Notes under the pieces: generated by a model
The model's database searches: none
Seen by the model: the letters and a program-made list of their open reading frames with translations, nothing else
Told to the model about the DNA's origin: nothing
Shown: positions 1 to 6,115 of the stretch, piece by piece
Position numbering within the stretch: the stretch's first letter is position 1
How the letters are laid out: each line of letters opens with the position of its first letter
Origin: an uncultured Dialister sp.
GTDB lineage: Bacteria > Bacillota > Negativicutes > Veillonellales > Dialisteraceae
Reading direction: 5' to 3'
NCBI RefSeq assembly: GCF_900765565.1
Contig: NZ_CAAFRZ010000069.1
Span: forward strand, 1-9,851
Length of the DNA: 9,851 bases
Made by a program: the position numbers and the translations under genes

Positions 1-90
1 ATGGCGAATTTATGGCAAGTTCACAATAATATTGCATCCCTAAAAGACATATTTTGCTCGTTTTTCTCTTAACTTAATAGCATTGCATCC

Positions 91-208
91 ATGGGGGAGG
101 TGCCAAAGGCGGAGGGGGCTCTTGCTAAAGTCGCACGGACGGTTCTCTCTCGATCCCATTGGCACCCCTCCACCGCAAGCGGTCCCCCTCCCCTCTAAAG
201 ATGGGAGG
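91..208. repeat. GC-rich palindromic intergenic element
   Basis: GGTGCCAA at 99-106 is matched exactly by TTGGCACC at 159-166, giving an 8-bp stem across 52 bases, with G-rich and C-rich flanks that could extend it imperfectly. Beside the right arm lies ACCGCAAGCGGT (172-183), a short self-complementary hairpin. CCTCCC (187-192) can then pair with GGGAGG (203-208), followed by a T-rich stretch ending in TTTT near 221. The composition resembles the dispersed palindromic spacers I associate with gut Firmicutes genomes; that resemblance is from memory. The last hairpin could act as a weak terminator for a plus-strand transcript entering from the left. Confidence 0.4.
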
Positions 209-270
209 TTTGGGTGCTTTTGTCGCTGATCCTGTCTGACATCTGCAGGCTGACCGTCTGACGTCTTACT

Positions 271-334
271 GCGGCGAAGCCGCTAGACCTCAATTCTCTT
301 CACTCAATTCTCAAATCTCAGCTGCTTCGCGGCT
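271..334. repeat. Mini-hairpin repeat unit, copy A
   Basis: GCGGC-GAA-GCCGC at 271-283 is a perfect 5-bp stem with a 3-base loop. AGCTGC-TTC-GCGGCT at 320-334 is a 6-bp stem (one G-T pair) with a 3-base loop. Between them, read on the minus strand, are two GAGAATTGAG-like motifs and the string ATTGAGTGAAGAG. That string reappears on the plus strand at 2869-2881, again next to GCGGCGAAGCCGC. The unit sits just beyond the stop codon of the alcohol dehydrogenase, so it would be transcribed as its 3' untranslated region. There is no T-run, so it is not a clear intrinsic terminator. Confidence 0.5.
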
Positions 335-340
335 GCCCCC

Positions 341-1522
341 TTACAGCGCTTTCCGGTAGATGGCGAGGAGATCTTCTTTCGTAAGGGGGACGAAGCCCTG
401 GATCACGCCGTCTTTTCCTTTCCAGGCAAGGTCGTTGTTCGCCATGTCTTCGAAGTGGCTGTCATCGATGGAGATAGCGGAAAGGGAGCCCGGAAGCTGG
501 AGGGAGGTGGTGAGGAATTTTTTCAGTTTTTTAATCCCCTTCTTTGCGGTCTTTTCGAGATTCTTTCCTCCTTTTACGCCCATCACGCTGACGGCGAAGC
601 GGGCAAGCCGGGGTGCGGTCTCTTCAGAGAGCACGTGGCTCATGAAAGCGGGGGTGAGGATGGCCAGGCCCAGGCCGTGGGGGATGTCGTACCAGGCAGA
701 CAGTTCGTGCTCCAGGCCGTGGCAGCTCCAGGATACGCTGTGGCCCCGGTCGATGAGGTCATTGATGGCCCATTCCGAGTCCCAGAGAAGGTTGGCCCGG
801 GCTTCCTCGCTGCTGCCCTCTGCCATGGCGATGGGAGCCCACCGGATGACGGAGCGCATCATGGATTCCATGTATCCATCAATGCTGTCAAATCCTTCTT
901 CCCTGTTCAGGTATACTTCCAGCAGGTGGGACAGGATATCCGCGCTGCCGCAGGCTGTCTGGAAGGGACTTACGGTGTACGTATTCCGGGGACAGAGGAA
1001 AGAAACCTTCGGCCGCAGGGGCTCCGTGGTCCATCCGTATTTTTCCATTGTCTGGGGGTTCGTGATGACGGCGCAGCTGTTCATCTCAGATCCCGTGGCG
1101 GCCATGGTGGGGATGGCGATGAGGGGAAGGGCCTGGGAAAGCTGGACCCGGTTCATCACCAGGTCCCAGGGGTCCCCTTCATAGGCAGCGCTGCCGGCGA
1201 TGACTTTGGCGGTGTCGATGACACTGCCGCCGCCGGCGGCGATGATGAGGTCCGTCCCCGCTTCCCGGCAGAGCCGGGCACCCTGGGCGGCCAGGGCGAT
1301 TTCCGGGTTCGGCTTCACCCCGGAGAGCTCATAGCCTGAAAGGCCGGCTTTTTCGATTTCATCGATAATGGTGTCGTAAATGCCGTTTTTCTTGATGGAA
1401 CCGCCGCCGTAAACAAGAAGGACACGGCTGCCCCAGCGGGGCAGTTCTTCGTGGAGATGGGACAGGGCGTCGTTTCCGAAATATACTTTTGTAGGATTAT
1501 GGTAGATAAAAGGGTCAACCAT
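341..1522 (-). CDS. Iron-dependent alcohol dehydrogenase, YqhD/BdhA type
   Basis: This 393-residue cytoplasmic enzyme should interconvert aldehydes and alcohols with NAD(P)H, as the YqhD/butanol dehydrogenase branch of the iron-containing alcohol dehydrogenases does. The N-terminal dinucleotide-binding half contains YGGGSIKKNG (38-47), PNP (71-73) and GGGSVIDTAK (97-106). The C-terminal helical half carries the likely metal ligands Asp195, His199, His268 and His282, in the contexts SADILSH, CHGLEHE and IPHGLGL. From memory these are offset by exactly one from the ligands of E. coli YqhD, and the length is close to that family (about 387-390). The start was chosen because AGGAGG at 1530-1535 (minus) lies 7 bases from ATG and the family homology begins here; the upstream open frame has no such support. 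The gene is alone on its strand, divergent from the first ABC operon. Physiological substrate and NADH/NADPH preference are not determined; redox balancing during fermentation is a reasonable inference. Confidence 0.93.
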   Translation of the reverse strand: MVDPFIYHNPTKVYFGNDALSHLHEELPRWGSRVLLVYGGGSIKKNGIYDTIIDEIEKAGLSGYELSGVKPNPEIALAAQGARLCREAGTDLIIAAGGGSVIDTAKVIAGSAAYEGDPWDLVMNRVQLSQALPLIAIPTMAATGSEMNSCAVITNPQTMEKYGWTTEPLRPKVSFLCPRNTYTVSPFQTACGSADILSHLLEVYLNREEGFDSIDGYMESMMRSVIRWAPIAMAEGSSEEARANLLWDSEWAINDLIDRGHSVSWSCHGLEHELSAWYDIPHGLGLAILTPAFMSHVLSEETAPRLARFAVSVMGVKGGKNLEKTAKKGIKKLKKFLTTSLQLPGSLSAISIDDSHFEDMANNDLAWKGKDGVIQGFVPLTKEDLLAIYRKAL

Positions 1523-1529
1523 GGTGAAA

Positions 1530-1561
1530 CCTCCTGAAAGAATCATTTTTCTTTTATTATA
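1530..1561 (-). promoter_or_regulatory. Candidate promoter -10 and RBS of alcohol dehydrogenase
   Basis: Read on the minus strand, a perfect TATAAT lies at 1561-1556 and the ribosome binding site AGGAGG at 1535-1530, seven bases before the ATG. Transcription would begin near 1549 and leave a leader of about 27 bases. I cannot find a good -35 box at the normal spacing, and there is no TG extension. The partly symmetric CCCTATACGGG lies beside the -10 at 1562-1572 and might bind a regulator; this is speculative. Confidence 0.45.
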
Positions 1562-1666
1562 CCCTATACGGGGATGAATGGATTTCCTTCGTCCCGGGCT
1601 TTCGGAAAAGACAGAAATCAGTGGAATTTTGGCGGTAAATAGAGTAAAATACAGGGAACAATCACA

Positions 1667-1697
1667 GGGCCCTCTATTTGGCCCCGTAGGAGAGGAG
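1667..1697 (+). promoter_or_regulatory. Leader hairpin and RBS of first binding protein
   Basis: GGGCC at 1667-1671 can pair with GGCCC at 1680-1684 around an 8-base loop, directly before the purine-rich Shine-Dalgarno region AGGAGAGGAG (1688-1697). The hairpin leaves the ribosome binding site accessible. Upstream AT-rich DNA contains TAAAAT near 1645, but I see no well-spaced -35 box, so the operon promoter is not firmly located. It must lie in the 184 bases between the two divergent start codons unless transcription arrives from elsewhere. Confidence 0.3.
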
Positions 1698-1706
1698 AAT
1701 GGTAGA

Positions 1707-2753
1707 ATGGATTTCAAGAAGATTTTTGGCATGTTCATGGCAGGAATCATGGCACTGGCGATGTCCCTGTCTTTTGCGGGCTGCGGCGGAGGAGGCGGAA
1801 GTCCGTCATCCGGCGGGGGAGAGAAGAAACCGGTGAAGGTATCCCTGGCCATGCTGCGGCTTACGAGCAGTGCACCCCTTTTCATCGCCATGGACAAAGG
1901 CTATTTCAAGGATGAGGGCATCGACATCGATCCCCAGTGGTTTGATGCGGCCCAGCCCATTGCCGTGGCCACCGCTTCGTCCAAGGTGGACGTGGGAGCC
2001 ACCGGCATCACCGCCGGCCTGTACAACATGGCTGCTAAGGGGCAGAAGCTCTACATCGTGGCGGATAAGGGACGGGAAGAAAAGGGATTTTCTTCTTCCG
2101 CTCTCCTGGCGTCCACTGCGGAATATGACAATGGCCTCACTTCCATTGAAGCACTGAAGGGGAAACGGGTGGGCATTACCCAGAAGGGGTCCACCTTCCA
2201 CTACATGCTGGGACGGATGCTGGAAGCAAAGGGTCTTTCCCTGGATGATGTGACTGTGGTGCCCCTCGGAAAACTGTCTGCCGTCATGGCAGCCCTCCAG
2301 AGCGGCCAGATCGACGCCTGCATCCTGAATGAACCGAACATTACGAAGGTCAAGAACGAGGGGTACGGCAAGGAAATTACCCAGGTCAGCGCCATCATGC
2401 CTTACCAGACAAGCGGTATTTTCTATTCCCCGGAATTTGCAAAGAACAAGGACGCTGCCGTCCGTTTTATGAAAGCCTATAACCGGGCCTGCAATGAATA
2501 CTACGACGCCGTGGTGGACAAGAAGGATCCCCAGAAGCTGGATGAAATCGTGAAGATTATTTCCAAGTACGTGAAGACACCGGAAGAGGACATCCGGCTC
2601 GGACTGCCTTACATCGATAAGAATGGGGTCCTCATGGCTGATGATATCAAGACCCAGATCGACTGGTATTCTTCCCATGGCATGATCGATGGGAAGCTGG
2701 ATGCCAAAGACGTGGTGAATACGTCCTTCCTGGAAGAAGCCATGAAGAAATAA
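1707..2753 (+). CDS. ABC solute-binding lipoprotein, SsuA/TauA/NMT1-like
   Basis: This is a 348-residue extracytoplasmic binding protein of the sulfonate/nitrate/taurine and pyrimidine-precursor class. A basic N-terminus and a hydrophobic segment (about 8-24) lead to a lipoprotein-type cleavage site, FAGC, with the lipidated cysteine at 26 and a flexible Gly/Ser linker to about 40. The mature protein opens with a strand and then APLFIAMDKGYFKDEGID (56-73), the typical 'xPlyxAxxkGyFkdeGl' signature. Later conserved parts are VDVGATGITAG (95-104), LKGKRVGI (150-157) and ALQSGQIDA (196-204). The start at 1707 is preferred over the longer open frame because it gives a proper signal peptide and has a purine-rich Shine-Dalgarno sequence at 1688-1697. 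The matching ATPase and permease follow, though separated by 326 bases. Substrate unknown: I see no thiamine riboswitch and no sulfur or nitrogen genes nearby. Confidence 0.88.
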   Translation: MDFKKIFGMFMAGIMALAMSLSFAGCGGGGGSPSSGGGEKKPVKVSLAMLRLTSSAPLFIAMDKGYFKDEGIDIDPQWFDAAQPIAVATASSKVDVGATGITAGLYNMAAKGQKLYIVADKGREEKGFSSSALLASTAEYDNGLTSIEALKGKRVGITQKGSTFHYMLGRMLEAKGLSLDDVTVVPLGKLSAVMAALQSGQIDACILNEPNITKVKNEGYGKEITQVSAIMPYQTSGIFYSPEFAKNKDAAVRFMKAYNRACNEYYDAVVDKKDPQKLDEIVKIISKYVKTPEEDIRLGLPYIDKNGVLMADDIKTQIDWYSSHGMIDGKLDAKDVVNTSFLEEAMKK

Positions 2754-2763
2754 GGCTCGTTTC

Positions 2764-2798
2764 ATAAGACTCCTTTCCCGTTGTGGAAGGGGTCTTAT
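2764..2798 (+). terminator. Intra-operon hairpin after first binding protein
   Basis: ATAAGACTCCTTTCC (2764-2778) pairs with GGAAGGGGTCTTAT (2785-2798) around a 6-base loop. The stem is about 14 bp with one T bulge and one G-T pair, and starts 10 bases after the stop codon. No run of T follows, so it is not a standard intrinsic terminator. It may be a partial terminator, or a 3' end stabiliser that favours the binding-protein transcript over the downstream ATPase and permease. The structure is seen; the role is inferred. Confidence 0.5.
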
Positions 2799-2830
2799 GT
2801 CGTATATGGGGGCGGAAGATCCCTATTTGA

Positions 2831-2853
2831 TGAAATGGATGAAGACCATTTCA
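2831..2853 (+). repeat. Perfect 8-bp hairpin in intra-operon spacer
   Basis: TGAAATGG (2831-2838) and CCATTTCA (2846-2853) form a perfect stem with the 7-base loop ATGAAGA. It follows the hairpin after the binding-protein gene and precedes the mini-hairpin repeat unit. It is AT-rich, unlike its neighbours, and has no T-run. Function unknown. Confidence 0.4.
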
Positions 2854-2860
2854 GGTGAAT

Positions 2861-3014
2861 AGATTTGAATTGAGTGAAGAGGATGGAGGCCCCGCGGCGA
2901 AGCCGCTGGAGTCTAGATCTGGGTCTAGTTCTAAATCCTCAGAACCTTCGGTTCATCTCCTCGACCTCGACCTCGGTCTCGATCTTATCAGAGATGCATT
3001 TGCCGCAAAGCGGC
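2861..3014. repeat. Mini-hairpin repeat unit, copy B, with hexamer array
   Basis: ATTGAGTGAAGAG at 2869-2881 and GCGGC-GAA-GCCGC at 2894-2906 repeat elements of the unit at 271-334, in the opposite orientation. Two more 5-bp stems with 3-base loops follow: GAACC-TTC-GGTTC (2942-2954) and GCCGC-AAA-GCGGC (3002-3014). GTCTAG occurs twice between 2911 and 2930. A hexamer array at 2960-2983 reads CTCGAC, CTCGAC, CTCGGT, CTCGAT. The composition is unlike the surrounding genes. The block lies wholly inside the spacer between the binding protein and its ATPase and looks like an accumulation of intergenic repeat elements. Confidence 0.5.
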
Positions 3015-3019
3015 TGGAC

Positions 3020-3054
3020 CTCAACTCTCAACTCTCAACTCTCAATTCTCAACT
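3020..3054 (+). repeat. Five tandem heptamers before ABC ATPase
   Basis: The 7-base unit CTCAACT is repeated five times, the fourth copy reading CTCAATT. The array ends 14 bases before the CAGGAG ribosome binding site of the ATPase gene (3069-3073, seven bases from ATG 3080). Pyrimidine-rich short repeats of this kind can change length by replication slippage, which here would alter the spacing upstream of the ribosome binding site but not the protein. Confidence 0.75.
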
Positions 3055-3079
3055 CTTTTATTTATCTCAGGAGTATTTT

Positions 3080-3868
3080 ATGGAAGTTGTCATTGAAAAT
3101 GTAAGCAAATCCTTCCAAAACGGTAAGAAAACCCTGCCGGTGCTGGAAGATATCAATATAACCCTGAAAAAGGAAGAATTCGTGGCTCTCGTAGGCCCTT
3201 CGGGCTGCGGGAAGTCCACCCTTCTCAATATCTGTGCCGGCCTTCTTTCTCCGGATAAAGGCAGTGTCTATTTCACCGGGAAAGACCTGGAACGGGAACC
3301 CCGGGTATCCATCGTATTCCAGGAAACGGGACTCATGCCATGGCGGAATGTATATGATAATATCGCCTTTGGTCTCGATGCGGGCCATGTGCTTCCGAAA
3401 AAGGACTGGAAAGAACGGATCGACCATTATATTTCCCTCGTAGGCCTTTCGGGATTTGAAAAGTCCTATCCCCACCAGCTCTCCGGCGGCATGCGGCAGA
3501 GGGTGGGCATCGCCCGGGCCCTGGCCATTAACCCGGACCTCCTCCTCATGGATGAACCTTTCTCCGCCCTGGATGCCCAGACCCGGATCATCATGCAGCA
3601 GGAACTGGTGGACCTCTGGGAAAAGACAAGACTCACCACTCTCTATGTAACCCATAATATCCAGGAGGCCGTCATGCTGGCGGACCGGGTGGTACTGCTG
3701 TCCCGGCGGCCCGGCAAGGTACGGGATATCCTCACCATTTCCATTCCCCGGGAGGACAGGGAAAAACCGGAACATGCAGAAGAAATCGACAACCTCACCC
3801 GGACCATCTGGGAGCATATCAGCAAGGACGCCCTGGAGGCTATGACGGAGGTGCAGGAAGATGAATAA
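3080..3868 (+). CDS. ABC transporter ATPase, SsuB/TauB-like
   Basis: This 262-residue protein is the ATP-hydrolysing subunit that drives the first importer from the cytoplasmic side. All nucleotide-binding motifs are intact: Walker A GPSGCGKST (39-47), the Q-loop glutamine at 81 in VFQETGLMPWRNV, the signature LSGGMRQR (134-141), Walker B LLLMDEP (154-160) with catalytic Glu159, a D-loop SALD, and the switch His192 in YVTHNIQEA. The MPWRNV segment and the overall length are typical of SsuB/TauB/nitrate-type ATPases. The start at 3080 has a Shine-Dalgarno CAGGAG seven bases upstream and homology begins there; the frame stays open upstream through the repeats, but only from an unsupported GTG. 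The stop codon overlaps the permease start by 8 bases, pointing to translational coupling. Substrate specificity is set by its partners, not by this subunit. Confidence 0.92.
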   Translation: MEVVIENVSKSFQNGKKTLPVLEDINITLKKEEFVALVGPSGCGKSTLLNICAGLLSPDKGSVYFTGKDLEREPRVSIVFQETGLMPWRNVYDNIAFGLDAGHVLPKKDWKERIDHYISLVGLSGFEKSYPHQLSGGMRQRVGIARALAINPDLLLMDEPFSALDAQTRIIMQQELVDLWEKTRLTTLYVTHNIQEAVMLADRVVLLSRRPGKVRDILTISIPREDREKPEHAEEIDNLTRTIWEHISKDALEAMTEVQEDE

Positions 3869-4655
3869 GTACATCGTAGAAAACAAGATGAAACGGTGGC
3901 AGAAGAGCTACACCCCGGTTGTGTCCCTGGCCTCGGTGGCGGTGGTCCTTATTATCTGGGAAGCCATCTGCCGGGCCGGCGTGGTGTCGTCCCTTTTCCT
4001 CCCGCCGCCTACCATGATCCTTTCTTCCCTGGTGGATATGATTAAAGATGGGGAAATCGGCGCCTCCCTGGCGGCCTCCCTGTACCGTATCCTCATGGGA
4101 TTCTTCCTGGGCAGCGCTTTCGGTCTCCTCGTAGGCCTCGTCACCGGCACGTCCGCCTTGGCAGACCGGGTGGCAAATCCCATCGTAAATGCCCTGTACC
4201 CCATCCCGAAAATCGCCCTGCTGCCGCTATTCATCCTGTGGCTGGGTATCGGGGAAGTATCGAAGGTCACCATCATCGCCCTGGGGGTTTTCTTCCCGGT
4301 AGCCATGAATACCTACTCCGGCGTGAAGAACGTGGACACCCTCCTTATCAAAGTGGCGGTCAGCTTCCATGCCGGCTGGGGCTACACCATGAAGAATGTG
4401 GTCCTTCCCTATGCGCTGCCCATGATCTTCGCCGGCCTCCGCATCGCCGCCGGTACGGCGCTCCTCCTTCTGGTGGCAGCGGAAATGATTGCCGCCGAGC
4501 AGGGCATCGGTGCCCTCATCCTCCACTACGGGGACCTCATGATTACGGACCGCCTCATGGCAGGGGTCATCGTCCTCTCGGTACTGGGCCTCATCTTCAA
4601 CCTGTTCCTCCAGTTCCTGGAAAGAAAACTGGTACCTTGGAACAGGAAGGAATAA
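3861..4655 (+). CDS. ABC transporter permease, SsuC/TauC-like
   Basis: This 264-residue inner-membrane protein forms the translocation path of the first importer, presumably as a homodimer. A short basic N-terminus leads to a membrane segment near 18-37; further hydrophobic stretches lie at about 75-96, 116-149, 186-213 and 233-253. The family motif PIPKIALLPLFILWLGIG (114-131) is present. The cytoplasmic EAA-like coupling loop lies at about 161-195 and includes LPYALPMIFAGLRIAAG (182-198), the segment that docks on the ATPase. The ATG overlaps the end of the ATPase gene by 8 bases, and GGAGGTG at 3847-3853 within that gene serves as ribosome binding site with 7-base spacing. It is the last gene before a strong terminator. 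Length and motifs are normal for the family; substrate unknown. Confidence 0.9.
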   Translation: MNKYIVENKMKRWQKSYTPVVSLASVAVVLIIWEAICRAGVVSSLFLPPPTMILSSLVDMIKDGEIGASLAASLYRILMGFFLGSAFGLLVGLVTGTSALADRVANPIVNALYPIPKIALLPLFILWLGIGEVSKVTIIALGVFFPVAMNTYSGVKNVDTLLIKVAVSFHAGWGYTMKNVVLPYALPMIFAGLRIAAGTALLLLVAAEMIAAEQGIGALILHYGDLMITDRLMAGVIVLSVLGLIFNLFLQFLERKLVPWNRKE

Positions 4656-4668
4656 ATACCTGCTTAAC

Positions 4669-4712
4669 AAAAGGGTTGTGAACTCTGGGCTCTGAGTTCA
4701 CGGCCCTTTTTT
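4669..4712 (+). terminator. Strong intrinsic terminator of first ABC operon
   Basis: AAAAGGGTTGTGAACTC (4669-4685) pairs with GAGTTCACGGCCCTTTT (4694-4710), a 17-bp stem with two internal G-T pairs and the 8-base loop TGGGCTCT, followed by a run of six T. It begins 13 bases after the permease stop codon. It cleanly separates the two ABC operons. The A-rich 5' side gives the opposite strand a T-run too, so it could work in both directions. Confidence 0.93.
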
Positions 4713-4965
4713 CTGTGCAAACAGCAAATTGAGTGTACATTATATTCAAATAGAAGGAATAAGTATATCATTGGTTCTGGGATTCTGCAGCGATTTTTGG
4801 GGATTTTATCCCGCATTTCCTTGAATCATGCAAGTAAGAGATAACACCACCAATAGGCTATGCTTAAATATCAAGAATATTTAAATAGTATCTACTTTAT
4901 GATAGAATTGTAAAAGAGATGTAAAGATTACGTCATTTTATTGTATTGAGAGGAGATGTTTTTAC
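4713..4965 (+). promoter_or_regulatory. AT-rich promoter region of second ABC operon
   Basis: This 253-base stretch has no gene and is much richer in A and T than its surroundings. The best promoter is TTTAAA (4880-4885), a 17-base spacer, and TAGAAT (4903-4908), giving a start near 4915 and a leader of about 50 bases. The ribosome binding site AGGAG (4951-4955) lies 10 bases from the ATG, a rather long spacing. A small hairpin GGGAT-TTT-ATCCC lies at 4800-4812. I see no convincing Fur box, which matters because the operon resembles iron importers. Confidence 0.5.
4864..4884 (+). promoter_or_regulatory. Inverted repeat overlapping -35: candidate operator
   Basis: TTAAATAT (4864-4871) and ATATTTAA (4877-4884) are perfect inverted repeats around the 5-base centre CAAGA. 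The right arm overlaps the proposed -35 box TTTAAA by five bases. A dimeric repressor bound there would block RNA polymerase. The regulator is unknown and none is encoded in this window. Because the region is AT-rich, an 8-bp repeat could also arise by chance. Confidence 0.4.
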
Positions 4966-6018
4966 ATGAATTGGAAGGCAATCGCTGCCTGTGCATTAAC
5001 AGGGGTGGCCCTGATGGCGGCCGGATGCGGTGGAGGCGGACAGTCTGCAGGTAAGGCGGAATCCGCTGCCCAGGGTCAGAACCTGAAGGGGAAGAAGCTG
5101 GTGATGTACGTTTCTTTCCATGAAGACACGGCGAAGGAACTGGCGGATCTGTTCAAAAAGAAAACAGGTGCTGACGTAAGCTTTATCCGTCTTCCTACCG
5201 GTGAAGCCCTGGCTCGAATCCAGGCAGAAAAAGATGCACCGAAAGCGGATATCTGGCTCGGCGGTACGGCAGATGCCCATGCCAAAGCGGCGGCTGACGG
5301 TCTTCTGGAAGCCTACAAATCACCGAATGCAAAGATGATTCTTCCGGAATACCAGGATAAGGACGGATACTGGTATGGTACCTATCTGGAAGTCATGTCT
5401 ATCGGCTATAACGAAAAGCGGTTCAAGGAAGAATTTGAACCGAAGGGCATCAAGGCTCCGGAAACCCTGGAAGACCTGCTGAAACCGGAATTCAAGGGCG
5501 AAATTATCATGCCGGATCCCAGAAAGTCCGGCACCGGTAATACATTTATCAGTTCCGTACTCCAGCAGATGGGAGAAGAAAAGGGATGGGCCTATCTGAA
5601 AGCCCTGAAGCCCCAGGTTGCCCAGTTCACACCTTCCGGATTTACACCGGGACAGAAAGTAGGCGCCGGGGAATACCTGATTTGCCTGAATTTCATTTCA
5701 GACCAGACCCTGGTCAGTGCCAAGGGACAGAAAATCCACAGCACCATTTATGACCAGGCCGGATGGACGACATGTCCGGTAGGCAAAATCAAGAATAATG
5801 CCCATGACGATGTGGCCAAAGCATTTATTGATTTCGTGCTGACTAAGGAAGCCGGGGATATCCTGGTGAAGACGACTCACGGTGTCGCCTGCAATCCTGA
5901 TGTGGCTCCGCCGGAAGGCATGAAGCCACTGAAAGAACTGCCCCTGTTCAAGACCTATGACCTCATCAAGGCCGGCGCAGATAAGCAGAAAAATTGCGAC
6001 GAATTCTTTGCTGAATAA
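4966..6018 (+). CDS. ABC solute-binding lipoprotein, AfuA/FbpA-like
   Basis: This 350-residue extracytoplasmic binding protein belongs to the COG1840 group, whose members bind ferric iron or phosphorylated solutes. A lipoprotein signal (1-20) ends in MAAGC with the lipidated cysteine at 21, followed by a flexible Gly/Ser/Ala linker to about 40. Family landmarks are KKLVMYVSFHED (43-54), TGEALARIQAE (78-88), the ADIWLGGTADAH stretch (94-105), the hinge-region motif DPRKSGTGNTF (184-194) and GEYLICLNF (235-243). The tyrosine pair that binds iron in FbpA is not obvious: GEY is followed by Leu, not a second Tyr. His52-Glu53 and Thr78-Gly79 are possible ligand contacts, by position only. It heads an operon with a matching permease and ATPase. 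It could take up ferric iron, a sugar phosphate or a phosphonate; the sequence alone does not decide. Confidence 0.87.
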   Translation: MNWKAIAACALTGVALMAAGCGGGGQSAGKAESAAQGQNLKGKKLVMYVSFHEDTAKELADLFKKKTGADVSFIRLPTGEALARIQAEKDAPKADIWLGGTADAHAKAAADGLLEAYKSPNAKMILPEYQDKDGYWYGTYLEVMSIGYNEKRFKEEFEPKGIKAPETLEDLLKPEFKGEIIMPDPRKSGTGNTFISSVLQQMGEEKGWAYLKALKPQVAQFTPSGFTPGQKVGAGEYLICLNFISDQTLVSAKGQKIHSTIYDQAGWTTCPVGKIKNNAHDDVAKAFIDFVLTKEAGDILVKTTHGVACNPDVAPPEGMKPLKELPLFKTYDLIKAGADKQKNCDEFFAE

Positions 6019-6027
6019 TTCGGTTTT

Positions 6028-6115
6028 GGAAAAGCTGTGAAAATCGTGCATGCCCGGGAATAGTCCGGCGGCCCCGCGCTGCCGGCTCCCCGGCATACCC
6101 ATTTTCACAGCTTCC
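6028..6115 (+). repeat. Long intercistronic stem-loop, second ABC operon
   Basis: AAGCTGTGAAAAT (6032-6044) and ATTTTCACAGCTT (6101-6113) are a perfect 13-bp outer stem. Inside, ATGCCCGGGA (6050-6059) faces TCCCCGGCAT (6087-6096) with one C-C mismatch, and CCGGC (6065-6069) pairs with GCCGG (6081-6085) at the tip. The hairpin starts about 13 bases after the binding-protein stop codon and ends before the permease ribosome binding site at 6151. No true T-run follows, so retention and protection of upstream mRNA, as with REP elements between malE and malF, is more likely than full termination. Confidence 0.75.

Larger units (their letters stand above)
1..340. other. Gene-free left edge with repeats
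   Basis: No convincing gene is present. Frame 1 is open from the first base to a stop at 70-72 (about 23 codons), which could be the tail of a gene or chance; I do not recognise it. The 9-mer ATTGCATCC occurs at 31-39 and 82-90. From 91 to 208 the DNA is G/C-skewed and palindromic, and 227-270 contains the near-identical direct repeats GTCTGACATC and GTCTGACGTC. From 271 to 334 there are two small hairpins around CTCAATTCTC-type motifs. The stretch lies downstream of the alcohol dehydrogenase, which ends at 341 on the minus strand. It looks like a repeat-rich intergenic spacer. Confidence 0.6.

Noticed and set aside
360..1339. Long plus-strand open frames opposite the alcohol dehydrogenase (360-1184 and 455-1339)
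   Set aside because: They are antisense shadows of a clearly conserved gene; the translations show no domain or plausible start signal.
1640..1652. TAAAAT as a firm -10 for the first ABC operon
   Set aside because: No acceptable -35 box occurs at 16-18 bases, so it is not listed as a promoter.
1523..1897. Upstream extension of the alcohol dehydrogenase to 518 residues
   Set aside because: The extra 125 residues are proline-rich and low-complexity with no family similarity, overlap the start of the divergent binding-protein gene, and ATG 1522 has a perfect ribosome binding site.
3020..3054. Heptamer array as a CRISPR
   Set aside because: Units are 7 bases with no spacers, so it is a simple tandem repeat.
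2855..3079. N-terminal extension of the first ATPase through the repeat region from a GTG
   Set aside because: The frame is open, but the predicted 75 residues encode the tandem repeats, no ribosome binding site precedes the GTG, and ATG 3080 fits the family start.
4880..4910. Fur box in the promoter of the iron-like operon
   Set aside because: TTATGATAGAATTG has a partial resemblance only and lacks the symmetric GATAAT/ATTATC pattern.
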